Source of the DNA: Mantamonas sphyraenae | Lineage: Eukaryota; CRuMs; Mantamonadidae | DNA length: 64,000 nt | Direction of reading: 5' to 3' | Assembly (NCBI GenBank): GCA_026936335.1 | Contig: JAPMXV010000029.1 | Coordinates: 558,001 to 622,000 of the forward strand | Shown here: positions 41,926 to 51,894 of the stretch, piece after piece | Position numbering within the stretch: the first letter of the stretch is position 1 | Layout: every line of letters starts with the position of its first letter | Made by a program: the position numbers and the translations under genes | Notes under the pieces: model-generated | What the model was told of the DNA's origin: nothing | What the model saw: the letters and a program-made list of their open reading frames with translations, nothing else | Database searches by the model: none

Positions 41926-42040
41926 GAAGCACGCAACGAGCAGACGGGAAGGGGAATCGTGATGATCACGGGACGGGAGTGCGTGGTGGGCAGAAAAAGA
42001 AGAAGGAGTGGGTGGGTGAGCGGCCTTGCAGACAAGCTAA

Positions 42041-43202
42041 ATGAGCACAACGGAGTCGACAACCAAGCTGCGCCCGCGCCAGAAGCAGGTGATTGTGGAA
42101 GACACGGAGGAGCACGACGAGGTGCCCAACGTGCCCGTGAAGCAGGTGAAGCCGAAGAAGAACAAGATCACGCCGACGTTTGTGATGCAGGACGAATTGC
42201 CCGATCTGCCTGTGCCAGACATGGAGCAAACACTGGAGAAGTACGTGGCGTCCGTGCGGCCGCTGCTGACGGACGAAGAGTTTGAGAACACGAAGCGCAT
42301 CGTGGAAGAATTCAAGAAGGAGGGAGGCGTGGGCGAGGAGCTGCAGCAGCTGTTGGAGGACCGAGCGGAGGAGGAGAACGCAGCAGGCAAGAATTGGGTA
42401 AGTTTCGGAGGCCGGCCTCCGAAAAGTGGCAGGCGGCGCACGAGCTAACACGGCGCACACACGCGTTTGCACATGGGCACTTGGCCACTGGATGGCGTGG
42501 GGCCACGCACACAGCTGTACGACTGGTGGTATCAGTACGCATACCATCTGTGGAAAGGTGGGTTGCGTGCTGTGATCGGAAGCGGCGGTGCGGACGTGAT
42601 TTCCCTCCAAAAACCCGTGTTGGCCACGGGAGCTTTTCCCGTACGACTGCAGAGAGGACTGACACGCGCTGCACATGCCCACATGGGTGTTGCAGATCCA
42701 ACGATCATCAACACCAACGTGTTCTTTAGCTTCTACGACCATCCGATGCCGATCACAAACGTGACGCGGCTTTCGTTTGTTGCTCGCGAACTGATGCTGT
42801 GGAAGCAAAAACTGGACCGGGAGGAGGTCGAGGTGGACTTTTTGCGCAACTTCCCCCTGTGTATGGACCAGTACCGTCGCGTGGTGGGCACGACACGCAT
42901 TCCGGACGAGGTGTGCGACTACCTGCGCCTGGAGAAGGAGTCGCGCACGCTGTTGGTGATGCGCAAGGGCCAGTTCTGGATTGTGGAGATTGTGGACAAG
43001 GACGGCGAGGTGCTCCACTATGCTGACCTGCGCAAGTACGTTGTTTCCTGAAGCTGAAATGGCTCAGAGGTCCAGTGGCGGCTGCGCCTGTGCGCGGTTG
43101 CCGAAATGTGGCCGGAGGGGAAATTTCGCGTCTCCTCCCAGCCCAACACAGCGACCAAGACATTGACAGTGGACGGTGATGGGCACTGACACACACGCAC
43201 GT

Positions 43203-43240
<38 letters not shown>

Positions 43241-44466
43241 ACACATGACGGGTACATTACAGCCAGGTGCAGTACATCAAGGATCAGGCAGATGCGACCT
43301 CTGCAATGCTGGAGCCGCAGGTGGGTATGCTTACGACGATGCGTCGTGACGAGTGGGCCCGTGCTCGAGAGTACCTGCAGAACCTGGACGAACGCAACAA
43401 GGAGAACCTGGAGGCGGTGGAAATGACCAACTTTGCCATCTGCCTGGACGACGTGTGGGTGGAGGACAACGACAAAAAGTCGACGCTGGCATTCCACGGA
43501 AACAAGACATGCACGGGCAACCGGTTCTTTGACAAGTGTATGTCGTTTGTGTGCAGCGAGAATGGCAAGATGGGCACAAACGTGGAGCACAGCTGGGGTG
43601 ATGCGGTGGTCCCGTCGTCCATCCTGGAATCGTTTATGCATAGTGCACCGCGCAAGCTGCATGGTCCGGGGTCAAAGAAGTACCGCACTGTGGGCTCAGG
43701 GAAGGAGTTGACACCGCCACGCAAGCTGGAGTGGGTGTTGGACGACAAGATGCTGCACACGATCGACGTGGCGACGGCGGCCGTGTACGATCTCATCGAC
43801 GACTCGCACTATCGCGTGTTGATCTTTGACGAGTTTGGCACCACGTTTATGACACGCAACGCAAAGGTGTCGCCGGACGCATTTGTGCAGATGGCCCTGC
43901 AGTTGGCCTACTACCGGCACTACGGCTACCTCGTGAGCACATACGAGAGCGTGCACACGCGTGCGTTCCGCGGAGGCCGCACAGAGTGTGCGCGCACGTG
44001 CAGCAGCGAAGCACTGACGTTTGTGCAGACTATGGAAGACAAGTGGGCCAGCAAGCAGGACAAGGCCAAGGCGTTGTCGGTAGCATGCAAGGCACACGTG
44101 GGGCGCCTGATGGACGGTCTGCGTGGCCAGGGAATCGACAGGCACCTGCTGGGCTGGCGTGTGGCAGCCTATGAGAATGGGGTGGATGAGCCCGAGCTGT
44201 TTACGGACAAGGGATACCGTGCGTCGTCGTGCTGGACACTGTCAACGTCGCAAGCACCCACGCTGTCGTTGGCCTGGGGTGGCTTTGGCCCCACAACGGA
44301 CGACGGCATTGGTGTCAACTACCAACTGCACCGTGAAGTGTGCACTTTGTCCATCACCACCAAGACGCGCAACACGCACATCGACGCGTCCACTTTCCGC
44401 AGCCTGGTCTTTGACGCCCTCATGGATATGTCCAAGCTGTACAACAAGCTGCCCCCCAAGCTTTGA
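42041..44466 (+). CDS. Carnitine O-palmitoyltransferase (CPT2-like)
   Basis: Choline/carnitine acyltransferase family enzyme that moves long-chain acyl groups between carnitine and CoA for mitochondrial beta-oxidation. Exons 42041-42397, 42515-43035 and 43263-44466, 693 aa. The N-terminal LPDLPVPDMEQTLEKYV is the family start signature and the first junction restores KNWLYDWWYQYAYHLW. The catalytic His is in VEHSWGDAVV, close to CPT2 (EHSWGDG). The carnitine-site motif is GRTECARTCSSEA and the C-terminal block GGFGPTTDDGIGVNY matches the conserved end. There is no strong N-terminal targeting peptide. The first intron starts with a 22-nt perfect palindrome and the second contains an (AC)n run. 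Confidence 0.92.
43204..43238. repeat. (AC)n microsatellite
   Basis: Dinucleotide repeat of about 17 units inside the second intron of the acyltransferase gene, about 25 bases upstream of its acceptor. Confidence 0.95.
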
Positions 44467-44568
44467 GTGGTCGCAAAACCTGGACGAGGAGGCAGAGGAG
44501 AGAGAAGCGACACAGAATGGACAGAGAGCAGAGCGGCAAGCGTTTGCTTCGCCAGCGAAACAAACGTC

Positions 44569-45275
44569 ATGTCGTTGACCCCGTTGGAATCCATTGTGAT
44601 GGGCAGCAAGTCGCTGAAGGGCATCTTCAGCCGCTTTGCTGCTGGCTACACCGAGCGCATGGGCTACCAGAAGTACGGTGAGTTTGCAGACGTGGGAGGA
44701 GGGTGACCGAGCGCGCGCGGCTTGGGCACGCATGCTCGGACGGCCAACGGACGCAGCTGCGTCGCGCGGAGGGATTGGAACCCACGTGCGGCTTGTGTAC
44801 GGCAGCGGAACATATGAGTGCATGTGTGCGCAATGTGCGAGTGCGCATACACAAACGTATTCGCCGCGGAGCGAGTGTCGGAGGCCAGGTTTGGAAGGCG
44901 GCCGAAGGAACGATTTCCCCTCTCTGGATTTTCCGAGCCGGCCCAGCGCAATGACAGGGGCAGGGAGACGGGAGGAACTGCAAGTGACTGACACGGTAGC
45001 ACGTTGCATCGGTGGGTATGTGCGCAGGCCTGTGGCTGGAGGACATCTACAACGAGTTTGAGCCGGAGAACGAGGCGGCCATCAAGCGCCTGGACCCTGA
45101 GACGGCCGATGCACGCCAGCAGCGCGTGAGCCGAGCCTTCCTGCTCAACACCCAGAAGAAGATCTTGCCGCAGTCCGAGTGGACCAAGAGCGAGGAGGAG
45201 AAGGTGTACCTGCAACCCCTGGCGGACGAGTGGGCAAAGGAGCAGGAGGAGCGGGCCTCGCACAACCTGGAATGA
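44569..45275 (+). CDS. UQCRB: UQCRB/QCR7, cytochrome bc1 complex subunit 7
   Basis: The small matrix-facing subunit of respiratory complex III. Exons 44569-44677 and 45028-45275, 118 aa, the usual size. After the join it reads YGLWLEDIYNEFEPENEAA, RRAF-type RVSRAFLLNTQKKILPQSEW and TKSEEEKVYLQPLADEW, matching the UQCRB/QCR7 pattern (RL-x5-RxxRAFxxSxxxxLLPKEQWTKxEED-xYLxP). The conserved WTK and YL-x-P are all present. There is no cleavable presequence, as is typical for this subunit. Confidence 0.92.
44678..45027 (+). other. 350-base intron of UQCRB, nothing else seen
   Basis: One of the longest introns in the window. It runs GTGAGT...GCAG. I found no open frame of note, tRNA-like or snoRNA-like box pair, or repeat in it. 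Confidence 0.6.
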
Positions 45276-45312
45276 ATTGGAACACACGTCAACAAAACAC
45301 TCTCATTATCCA

Positions 45313-46346
45313 TTACTCCTTTTGTGTGCCCCCCACGTTGTCGCTGCTGTTACTACTGCTACTGCTGCTGCTGCTGGAGGCGTTGATTGTGCGCAGAGGC
45401 ACGTAGTTTGGCAACTGCTCGATGATGGCGGTAAAGTCGTCCAGGACGTTCTTGTCCTTGAAGCCGGCCTTTCCTGTGATCCAGTTCTTGTACATGGCCA
45501 TCTGGCGCTTGGTGATGTCGTGGATCTCCTCAAAGGAGATGTTGAGCTCCGAAAGCCAGTCGGAGAGGTCTTTGTTGACCAGCATGCCAGCCATGAAAAT
45601 ACACGCAAGAGCAACCATGTAGGGTGGATACAGTAGACTGACGTGGGTGCGATACGAGTCGTTGACGAGGGTCCAGCACGGCTTGAGAAGATCCTCGGTG
45701 AGTTGCCGGTCCTCCAGATACTTGATGATGGACAGGTAGGGTTTGAATACAATGAGCTTAAAGTCCAGCTCGTTAAGGATGTAGGCCTCGCACTGAGCGA
45801 GGTCTGCGCTCTCGTAGGGAAAGGCAATGAGGCGCAGTTCCTCTGAGCGTGGGTGTGCGAGCCGGGTGGTGTGAGTGGGACCGAGACATATTGCTCACCG
45901 CCGATGATGGCCTCTTACCATGGTTGGAAAAGGCCTCCAGGATGCGCTTGGTTTTGATGTCACTCTCTTCCACCTTGGCCGCGAGGAAGAGGCAAGAGGC
46001 GGCGACAAGAACCGGATCAAAGTCGCGCAAGGAGGTGCTTGCGTAGAAGCGCTTGAAGTAGACGGCGGCTGTGGCGACTACCACGTGGCGCAAAGCAGTG
46101 TACTCTGCTGCCAGCCGCATGATATTGACACTGTGGATGTGAAGGCGAGAGAGCGCGTCGACGCCGAGCGACTCTTTGTCGTCAGGATGGTACAGGTTGT
46201 CCTCATTGAACTCGGCGATCCATTGGCTGGAGGGAAACGACACGTATGCACCAGTAGGCGGGGTCAGCAAGGGGAAAGATGGGGGGTGGGCCGGAGGTGA
46301 TCTGGCTGACGTACGCGTTGGTGGAGGCCCAGAAGTTGGCTGCCAT
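45313..46346 (-). CDS. CCNC: Cyclin C (Mediator kinase module)
   Basis: Partner of CDK8 in the Mediator kinase module. Exons 46315-46346 (only 32 bases), 45919-46226 and 45313-45842, 289 aa. It begins [10 protein letters not shown], like cyclin C of other species (MAGNFWQSS), and the junction restores AQWIAEF. The cyclin box reads [37 protein letters not shown] and [16 protein letters not shown], with the second fold [22 protein letters not shown]. These match cyclin C rather than other cyclins. The Ser-rich tail is not conserved. The start faces EIF4A3 (46438) across 91 bp. Confidence 0.93.
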
Positions 46347-46437
46347 GCCCAGTTGCGCTGTCTCTTCCAGCGCAACCCACATCCACAGAGTACCCAGAGC
46401 ACAACGCGCGCGCACACACACACACACACACAGCAAG

Positions 46438-47766
46438 ATGTCATCACGAAAGCAACTGACAGCGGAGGATTTGGACGCGGACATGGAGGCGTACCGGCGA
46501 GGGGAGATTGTGGTACCGGACCGAGGCGGCGGCAAGGAGAGCGTGGCAGTCGAGGGAGAGAACACAGGCAGCAAGGGACACAACGACCTGCTGAGTGGCA
46601 AGGGTGCCGAGTGGAGCACCAACGAAAAGATCAAGGTGGTCAAGTCGTTTGACGAGATGGAGCTGAAGGAGGACCTGCTGCGCGGAATCTATGCGTACGG
46701 GTTCGAGGCACCGTCAGCCATCCAGCAGCGAGCCATCACGCAGATCCTGAGCCAGCGAGACGTGATTGCTCAGGCGCAGAGTGGAACGGGCAAGACGGCG
46801 ACATTTTCCATTGGCGTGCTGCAGAACATCAACACAAAGAGGCGTGAGTCGCAGGCGCTGATTCTCTCGCCGACGCGGGAGCTGGCCACACAGATCCAAA
46901 AGGTGGTCAAGGCCCTGGGCGACTATCTGAACGTGGACTGCCGCGCGGTGGTGGGTGGCACGTCTGTGGGCCAGGACATTCGGGCGCTGGAAAACGGGGT
47001 GCAGGTTGTGAGCGGGACGCCAGGGCGGGTGTTCGACATGATTCGCAGGCGTGCGTTGAATCCAAAGACAATCAAGATGCTGGTGCTGGACGAGGCGGAC
47101 GAAATGCTGGCAGCCGGTTTCAAGGAGCAGATCTACGACATCTACACGTACCTGCCGGCAGAGGTGCAGATTGTGGTTGTGTCGGCAACCCTGTCGCCCG
47201 AGGTTCTGCAAGTGACGAAGCGCTTCATGACGGACCCAATCAAAATTCTGGTGAAACGAGACGAGCTGACGCTGGACGGCATCAAGCAATTCTTTGTGAA
47301 CGTGGAGAAGGAGGAGTGGAAGTTTGACACTCTGTGCGACCTGTACGACTCGCTGACCATCACACAGGCGGTGATCTTTTGCAACACACGGCGCAAGGTG
47401 GACTGGCTCACAGACAAGATGCGGGAAAACAACTTTACGGTGTCGTCGATGCACGGGGACATGTCGCAGGAGGAGCGCAACAATGTGATGGACGAGTTCC
47501 GCAGCGCAAAGACACGTGTACTGATCACCACGGACATCTGGGCACGCGGCATCGATGTGCAACAGGTGTCACTGGTGATCAATTACGACCTGCCCACTCG
47601 GCGTGAGGTGTACCTGCACCGCATCGGTCGTTCCGGCCGTTTTGGGCGCAAAGGGGTCGCCATCAACTTTGTGCGCAACGAGGATGGCAATGCCTTGCAG
47701 GGAATCGAACAGTATTACGGCATCGTCATTGGCGAGATGCCCATGAACATCGACGGGCTTCTGTGA
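46438..47766 (+). CDS. EIF4A3: EIF4A3, DEAD-box helicase of the exon-junction complex
   Basis: An RNA helicase that anchors the exon-junction complex on spliced mRNA. Single exon, 442 aa. All DEAD-box motifs are visible: QQRAI Q motif region, motif I AQSGTGKT, Ia PTRELA, Ib [39 protein letters not shown] and [30 protein letters not shown] and the C-terminal [14 protein letters not shown] distinguish it from EIF4A1/2 and match human EIF4A3. The N-terminal 70 residues are longer and more acidic than in animals. Its presence agrees with the intron-rich genome. Confidence 0.94.
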   Translation: MSSRKQLTAEDLDADMEAYRRGEIVVPDRGGGKESVAVEGENTGSKGHNDLLSGKGAEWSTNEKIKVVKSFDEMELKEDLLRGIYAYGFEAPSAIQQRAITQILSQRDVIAQAQSGTGKTATFSIGVLQNINTKRRESQALILSPTRELATQIQKVVKALGDYLNVDCRAVVGGTSVGQDIRALENGVQVVSGTPGRVFDMIRRRALNPKTIKMLVLDEADEMLAAGFKEQIYDIYTYLPAEVQIVVVSATLSPEVLQVTKRFMTDPIKILVKRDELTLDGIKQFFVNVEKEEWKFDTLCDLYDSLTITQAVIFCNTRRKVDWLTDKMRENNFTVSSMHGDMSQEERNNVMDEFRSAKTRVLITTDIWARGIDVQQVSLVINYDLPTRREVYLHRIGRSGRFGRKGVAINFVRNEDGNALQGIEQYYGIVIGEMPMNIDGLL

Positions 47767-47802
47767 GTGCGCGAGATCGCACGCAACGAAAAAAGCACGA
47801 GA

Positions 47803-48438
47803 ATGATCTACGATCCCAAGTCGAACTTGTTCCACCACTTCCTCAAGCAGGTTGGGTACGTTGCAGCCAGAAGTGGGCGATGATGAGTGTGTGTGGAGCT
47901 GCGTGCTGACGTTTTTGAACGGGGCCATTTTCACTCTGTGTGCGGAACGCGCCGAACACGGCACACCACAGCAAGAAGAACCACGGCAACGAGAAGACGG
48001 GCAACTACGGCAACGATGCCGGCTCGAGCAGCGGCCACAAGAAGAAGGGAGAGCCCATTGGTGAGTGACGGGGTGTGGATTCGCTGGCGGGAATCGCTGG
48101 GAAAGCGCATGTGCGTCCAGCGGTCACAGCGTGGTGCAGCGGCAGGCTGGAAACACGCCATGGACAATGCGGGACACACACGCAAGGGGGCAGCGGTACA
48201 GCATATGGGATGGGGTTGAACGGAGTATAATGGTGGCACAGGGACTGACACAGTTTGGATCGCGCAGGAGGATTCGCCAGCGCCTGATCGGCTGCTTGTG
48301 TCGTGGTGTGATGTGCTACGCAATGAAATCCATGATCTCTACTTCTGTGAAGATGTCCCCGTGGAGGGATGGGTGGCAACCGCCCGCTGTGCCTTGGGAA
48401 GGAGCAAAATTCTCTTGAGAACGTCCGTTCCTGTTTGA
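47803..48438 (+). CDS. Small orphan protein, 108 aa
   Basis: Three small exons (47803-47855, 47972-48060, 48254-48438) join in phase to 108 residues beginning MIYDPKSNLFHHFLKQ. A Lys/Gly/Asn-rich middle is followed by IVWIAQEDSPAPDRLLVSW and NEIHDLYFCEDVPVEGWVA, which look like a small folded domain with several Trp and Glu. I do not recognise the family. The exon joins are supported by phase and by the change from disordered to folded-looking sequence exactly at the third exon, but the gene is not confirmed by similarity. It lies 36 bp after EIF4A3 on the same strand. Confidence 0.55.
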
Positions 48439-48548
48439 GCGAATGCATGCCTTGCGGGGGTTGGCTCTTGCGCTGCAACGTTTCTGTGGCAAACGGTGGG
48501 GAGAATGTGTGGTGACGTGCATTGCGCAGGGCAAGGCACGGAAACTCG

Positions 48549-50596
48549 ATGTCGAAACGTGAACGGGAGGAGTTTGAGGACGAATCGGAGGACATTCTGG
48601 CACGACTGAGCCGCAAGAGTGCACTGAGAGCATCGATGGAGGCGGGAAAGAATGAGGAGGAGGAGGTAGAGGCCAAGAGTGCCAAGAAGAAGCAGCGGAC
48701 GAGCAAGAAGGGCAAACAGGCATTGGACGGACGCAGGCAACGCAGCAAACGGGAGACGCAGCAGGAGCAGCTGATGGATGAGCGGGAAAAGGAGATTGAA
48801 AAGAAGATCCGCAGGGCCATGGGCAAGTACAAGCGGGTGGACGACAAAGCCATGTCAAAGGTAGGTGTGGAGGCGAGAGAGCCGCATGTGTCTCGTGAGC
48901 GCAGGACAAACACCCGCAAGCAACGCGCTGACATTTGTGTGTGTGTGTGTATGTGTGTGTGTGTGCGTGTGTTGTCCATTTGCACTCACGGTCGCCTGCT
49001 GGCTGGTGTGATCGTGCTGCAGCAAGTGAAAGACAAGAAGCTGCGTGCCACCCTGCGCACAAAGGAGGCCGAGGCGAGGCTGGCTGCGCGCATGGCTGCG
49101 CAACAGGAGCTGCTGCTGCCGTCGGAGGCAGGATACATGGAAAGCGATGGGATGGCCAAGACATATCAGTTCACGCAGGCGGAAATTGCACAGAGCGTGG
49201 ATTTGCAGAGCGCGGACAAGGTGAGGCGGCGGACTTTTTCGTGGCGAGTGCATGACCCCTGCGCTGCTGGAGACTGACACCCAGATGGCAGATGTTTGAG
49301 TTGCAGCTGGAGTTTGGGCCGTACCAGTGCACATACACACGAAACGGCAAGTACCTTGCACTGGGAGGCAAGGTGGGCCATGTGGCGCTGCTGGAGTGGA
49401 AGAAGCACAAGCTGCTGAGCGAGTTCCAGGTGGGCCAGCAAATCCGGTGCATTCGCTTCCTGCACGACCAGACCATGCTTGCAGTGGCACAGAAGAAGTA
49501 TCTATTTATGTACGACAACCAGGGGGTGGAGATCCATTGCCTGCGGGACCAACTGGAAGTGAATGCCATGGAGTTCTTGCCGTACCACTACCTGCTGGCC
49601 ACAGTGGGCAACGCAGGCTACCTCAAGTATCTGGACACGTCGACGGGTGCGCTGGTGGCACAACATCGCACTGCGCTGGGTCCGTGCAGCACCATGGCCC
49701 AAAACCCACGCAACGCAATCATCCACCTGGGCCACTCCAACGGCACCGTGACGCTGTGGAATCCCAACATGAGCAAGCCTTTGGTGAGCATGTTTTGCCA
49801 CCGGGCATCGCTGAACGCCATCACCATCGACGCGTCGGGTACATACATGGTGACCGCAGGCATGGACGGCCTGGTCAAAGTGTGGGATGTGCGCAAGTAC
49901 CAGGAGCTGCATTCATACTTTGCATCTACTCCTGCACAAACACTGGCCATTAGCCAGCGGGATATGCTGGCAGTGGGCTACGGAGGTCATTTGCAGGTGT
50001 GGAAGGACGCCTTGCAGCACAAGGTGCAGTCGCCTTACTTGAAGCACACTGTCAAGGGCGCGTCGGTCACCAACGTCGAGTTCTGTCCTTACGAGGACGT
50101 GCTGTGCATGGGCCACTCCAAGGGCATGGCAAGCGTGCTGGTGCCCGGCGCAGGAGAGCCCAACTTTGATTCGCGCGAGGCAAACCCGTTCCAGGCAGGC
50201 AAAGAGCGCAGCAACAAGGAAGTGGCCACGCTGTTGGACAAGATCCAGCCAGAGATGATCACTCTGGACGAGGACCACGTGGGCAAGGTGGACCGGGCAC
50301 CGAAAAAGGTAATTGAGGCCGAACGCAAGCTAGCACGCGAGGCCAACGCAGCGGCAAAGGGCATTGCGGTCAAAGGAGGCAAGAAGAAGCGCAGGTTCAA
50401 GCGCAAGCAGCAGAACGTGCTTACAGAGGCCCGCCTGGCCAAGCGCAAGGCCAACGAGGAGCGTCTGCTCAAGAAGAGGGCCAAGGAACGCAAGGAGCGC
50501 ATGGCCGCTGCAGCTGCGCAGCTGTCCAAGCTGGATTCGGGCATGAGCAGCCGCACAGCAGGTGCAGGACAGGCAGATGGTACTCAGGAAGGTGGA

Positions 50597-50640
<44 letters not shown>

Positions 50641-50767
50641 TCATCCCAACCAAGTACTGTTGCGCTTCCGCACCAGTGCTACCAAACGCCGCAAGAAGAG
50701 CGGAGCCAAGAAGGGAGTGCATCGTGCTGGACAGGGCAGCAAGAAGCGCGTTGGGCGTCGTGGGTGA
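48549..50767 (+). CDS. UTP7: UTP7/WDR46 small-subunit processome protein
   Basis: Nucleolar WD40 protein needed for 18S rRNA processing. Exons 48549-48860, 49023-49220 and 49292-50767, 661 aa. Basic, charged N-terminus, then the family entry LEFGPYQCTYTRNGKYLALGG, a WD40 propeller with QVGQQIRCIRF, NAIIHLGHSNGTVTLWNPN and TAGMDGLVKVWDVR, and the C-terminal BING4CT domain (SPYLKHTVKGASVTNVEFCPYEDVLCMGHSKG...GAGEPNFDSREANPFQ). A Lys/Arg-rich and poly-Ser tail ends the protein. The third exon starts at 49292 because ATG-GCAG just before it would hit a stop. The first intron holds a (GT)n run. Confidence 0.92.
48936..48973. repeat. (GT)n microsatellite
   Basis: Interrupted dinucleotide repeat in the first intron of UTP7. 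Confidence 0.9.
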
Positions 50768-50952
50768 CAGAAAATGGACGCTGCTTCCTGCCATCCTCTC
50801 TCACACACACAGTGGTCATTGTCGATGCCCATCCCCCATCCGTACGAATTCCATCCTTTCAGCCGCATGCCAATCTCATCCTCCTGGTGATCGGCAATCT
50901 GGCAATACAGGCTGTCGCACCGTCGCGACGTGCCAGCCAACCCCGGCAAACC

Positions 50953-51747
50953 ATGACAAGCACCACCGAACAGGACGTCCTTGCCATGTTCCAGGACTAC
51001 GCAGGACGGCTGGACACTAAGCACAGCGTGCGGGAAAAGGTGATCAAGGCGTCGAGGGACATCACGGCGGAAAGCAAGAAGATCATCTTTCTGCTACACC
51101 GCTTCACGAAAAAGGGCGGCAAGGTGCTGGGCGAAGCAGAGACGAGACTTCACAAGATGGGTACCCGTCTGCGCGAGCTGATGGTGCTGCTGCAGGACGA
51201 GGAGGGCGACGCGCAGGACAACTATTGGCGCTTCGCTCGCAGCTTCTCGCCAGCCGTCCAGGAGTTCCTTGAGGCGCTCCTCTTCTACCATTATCTCCTG
51301 GGCAATCGTGAGATAATGACGTTGGAAGAAGCAGAGGCGTTTGTCAACGCAGAGGAGGCACCAAGCCAGGAGGGGGAGGCAAACTCCATGGACGTCGAGG
51401 GCAAAGAGGACGGCGGCAACGACGCACTTCCCTTGTTTGCCATCACTGTGGACGATTACTTGCTGGGTGCCACAGACGTCACGGGAGAGCTCATGCGGCT
51501 ATGCGTGAACTACGTGGCCGAGGGCAACCACACGGAACCCTTTGTCATCAACGAGTTCCTCAGCAACTTGTACAGCCAGTTTGCCAGCATTCAGCTGCAG
51601 GACCGCGAGTACGGCAAGAAGATGGGCACCATGAAAAACAGCCTCGCCAAGGTGGAGAATGTTTGCTACAACGTACGTGTGCGTGGCAACGAGTTTCCTA
51701 GCAAGCTCCTCGACACGTCAAGCGGAGGTGGTGGCGATGACGAGTAG
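50953..51747 (+). CDS. TSNAX: TSNAX/TRAX, translin-associated nuclease subunit
   Basis: The catalytic partner of translin in the C3PO endoribonuclease, which removes siRNA passenger strands and trims tRNA. Intronless, 264 aa. It shows the family helices SREKVIKASRDITAESKKIIFLL-type start, the acidic VQEFLEALLFYHYL, and ITVDDYLLGATDVTGELMR, with the conserved acidic residues (Glu-x-x-Glu, then Asp and Glu) that form the TRAX active site. SLAKVENVCYNVRVRGNEFP ends the conserved domain. An acidic linker at residues 137-158 is an insertion. No translin gene lies in this window. Confidence 0.92.
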   Translation: MTSTTEQDVLAMFQDYAGRLDTKHSVREKVIKASRDITAESKKIIFLLHRFTKKGGKVLGEAETRLHKMGTRLRELMVLLQDEEGDAQDNYWRFARSFSPAVQEFLEALLFYHYLLGNREIMTLEEAEAFVNAEEAPSQEGEANSMDVEGKEDGGNDALPLFAITVDDYLLGATDVTGELMRLCVNYVAEGNHTEPFVINEFLSNLYSQFASIQLQDREYGKKMGTMKNSLAKVENVCYNVRVRGNEFPSKLLDTSSGGGGDDE

Positions 51748-51759
51748 CTTGTCTCCCCG

Positions 51760-51760
<1 letters not shown>

Positions 51761-51804
<44 letters not shown>
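51761..51804. repeat. (CA)n microsatellite
   Basis: 22 perfect CA units between TSNAX and the LRR gene, in the presumed 3' end of the TSNAX transcript. Confidence 0.95.
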
Positions 51805-51809
<5 letters not shown>

Positions 51810-51894
51810 AGATGTGTGTCAATTGCCCCTTGCACATCAATCCGTCTTGAGGTTTCACAGGCTGCTCACGACCACGCGCCGTGTCACGCAAACA

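Noticed and set aside
43204-43238. Regularly repeated DNA considered as a CRISPR-like array (also 48936-48973 and 51761-51804)
   Set aside because: Simple dinucleotide repeats in introns or a 3' UTR, without spacers.
44678-45027. Possible tRNA or snoRNA in the long UQCRB intron, and tRNA genes generally in the window
   Set aside because: No convincing A/B-box pair or cloverleaf could be drawn by eye; a tRNAscan-SE run would decide.
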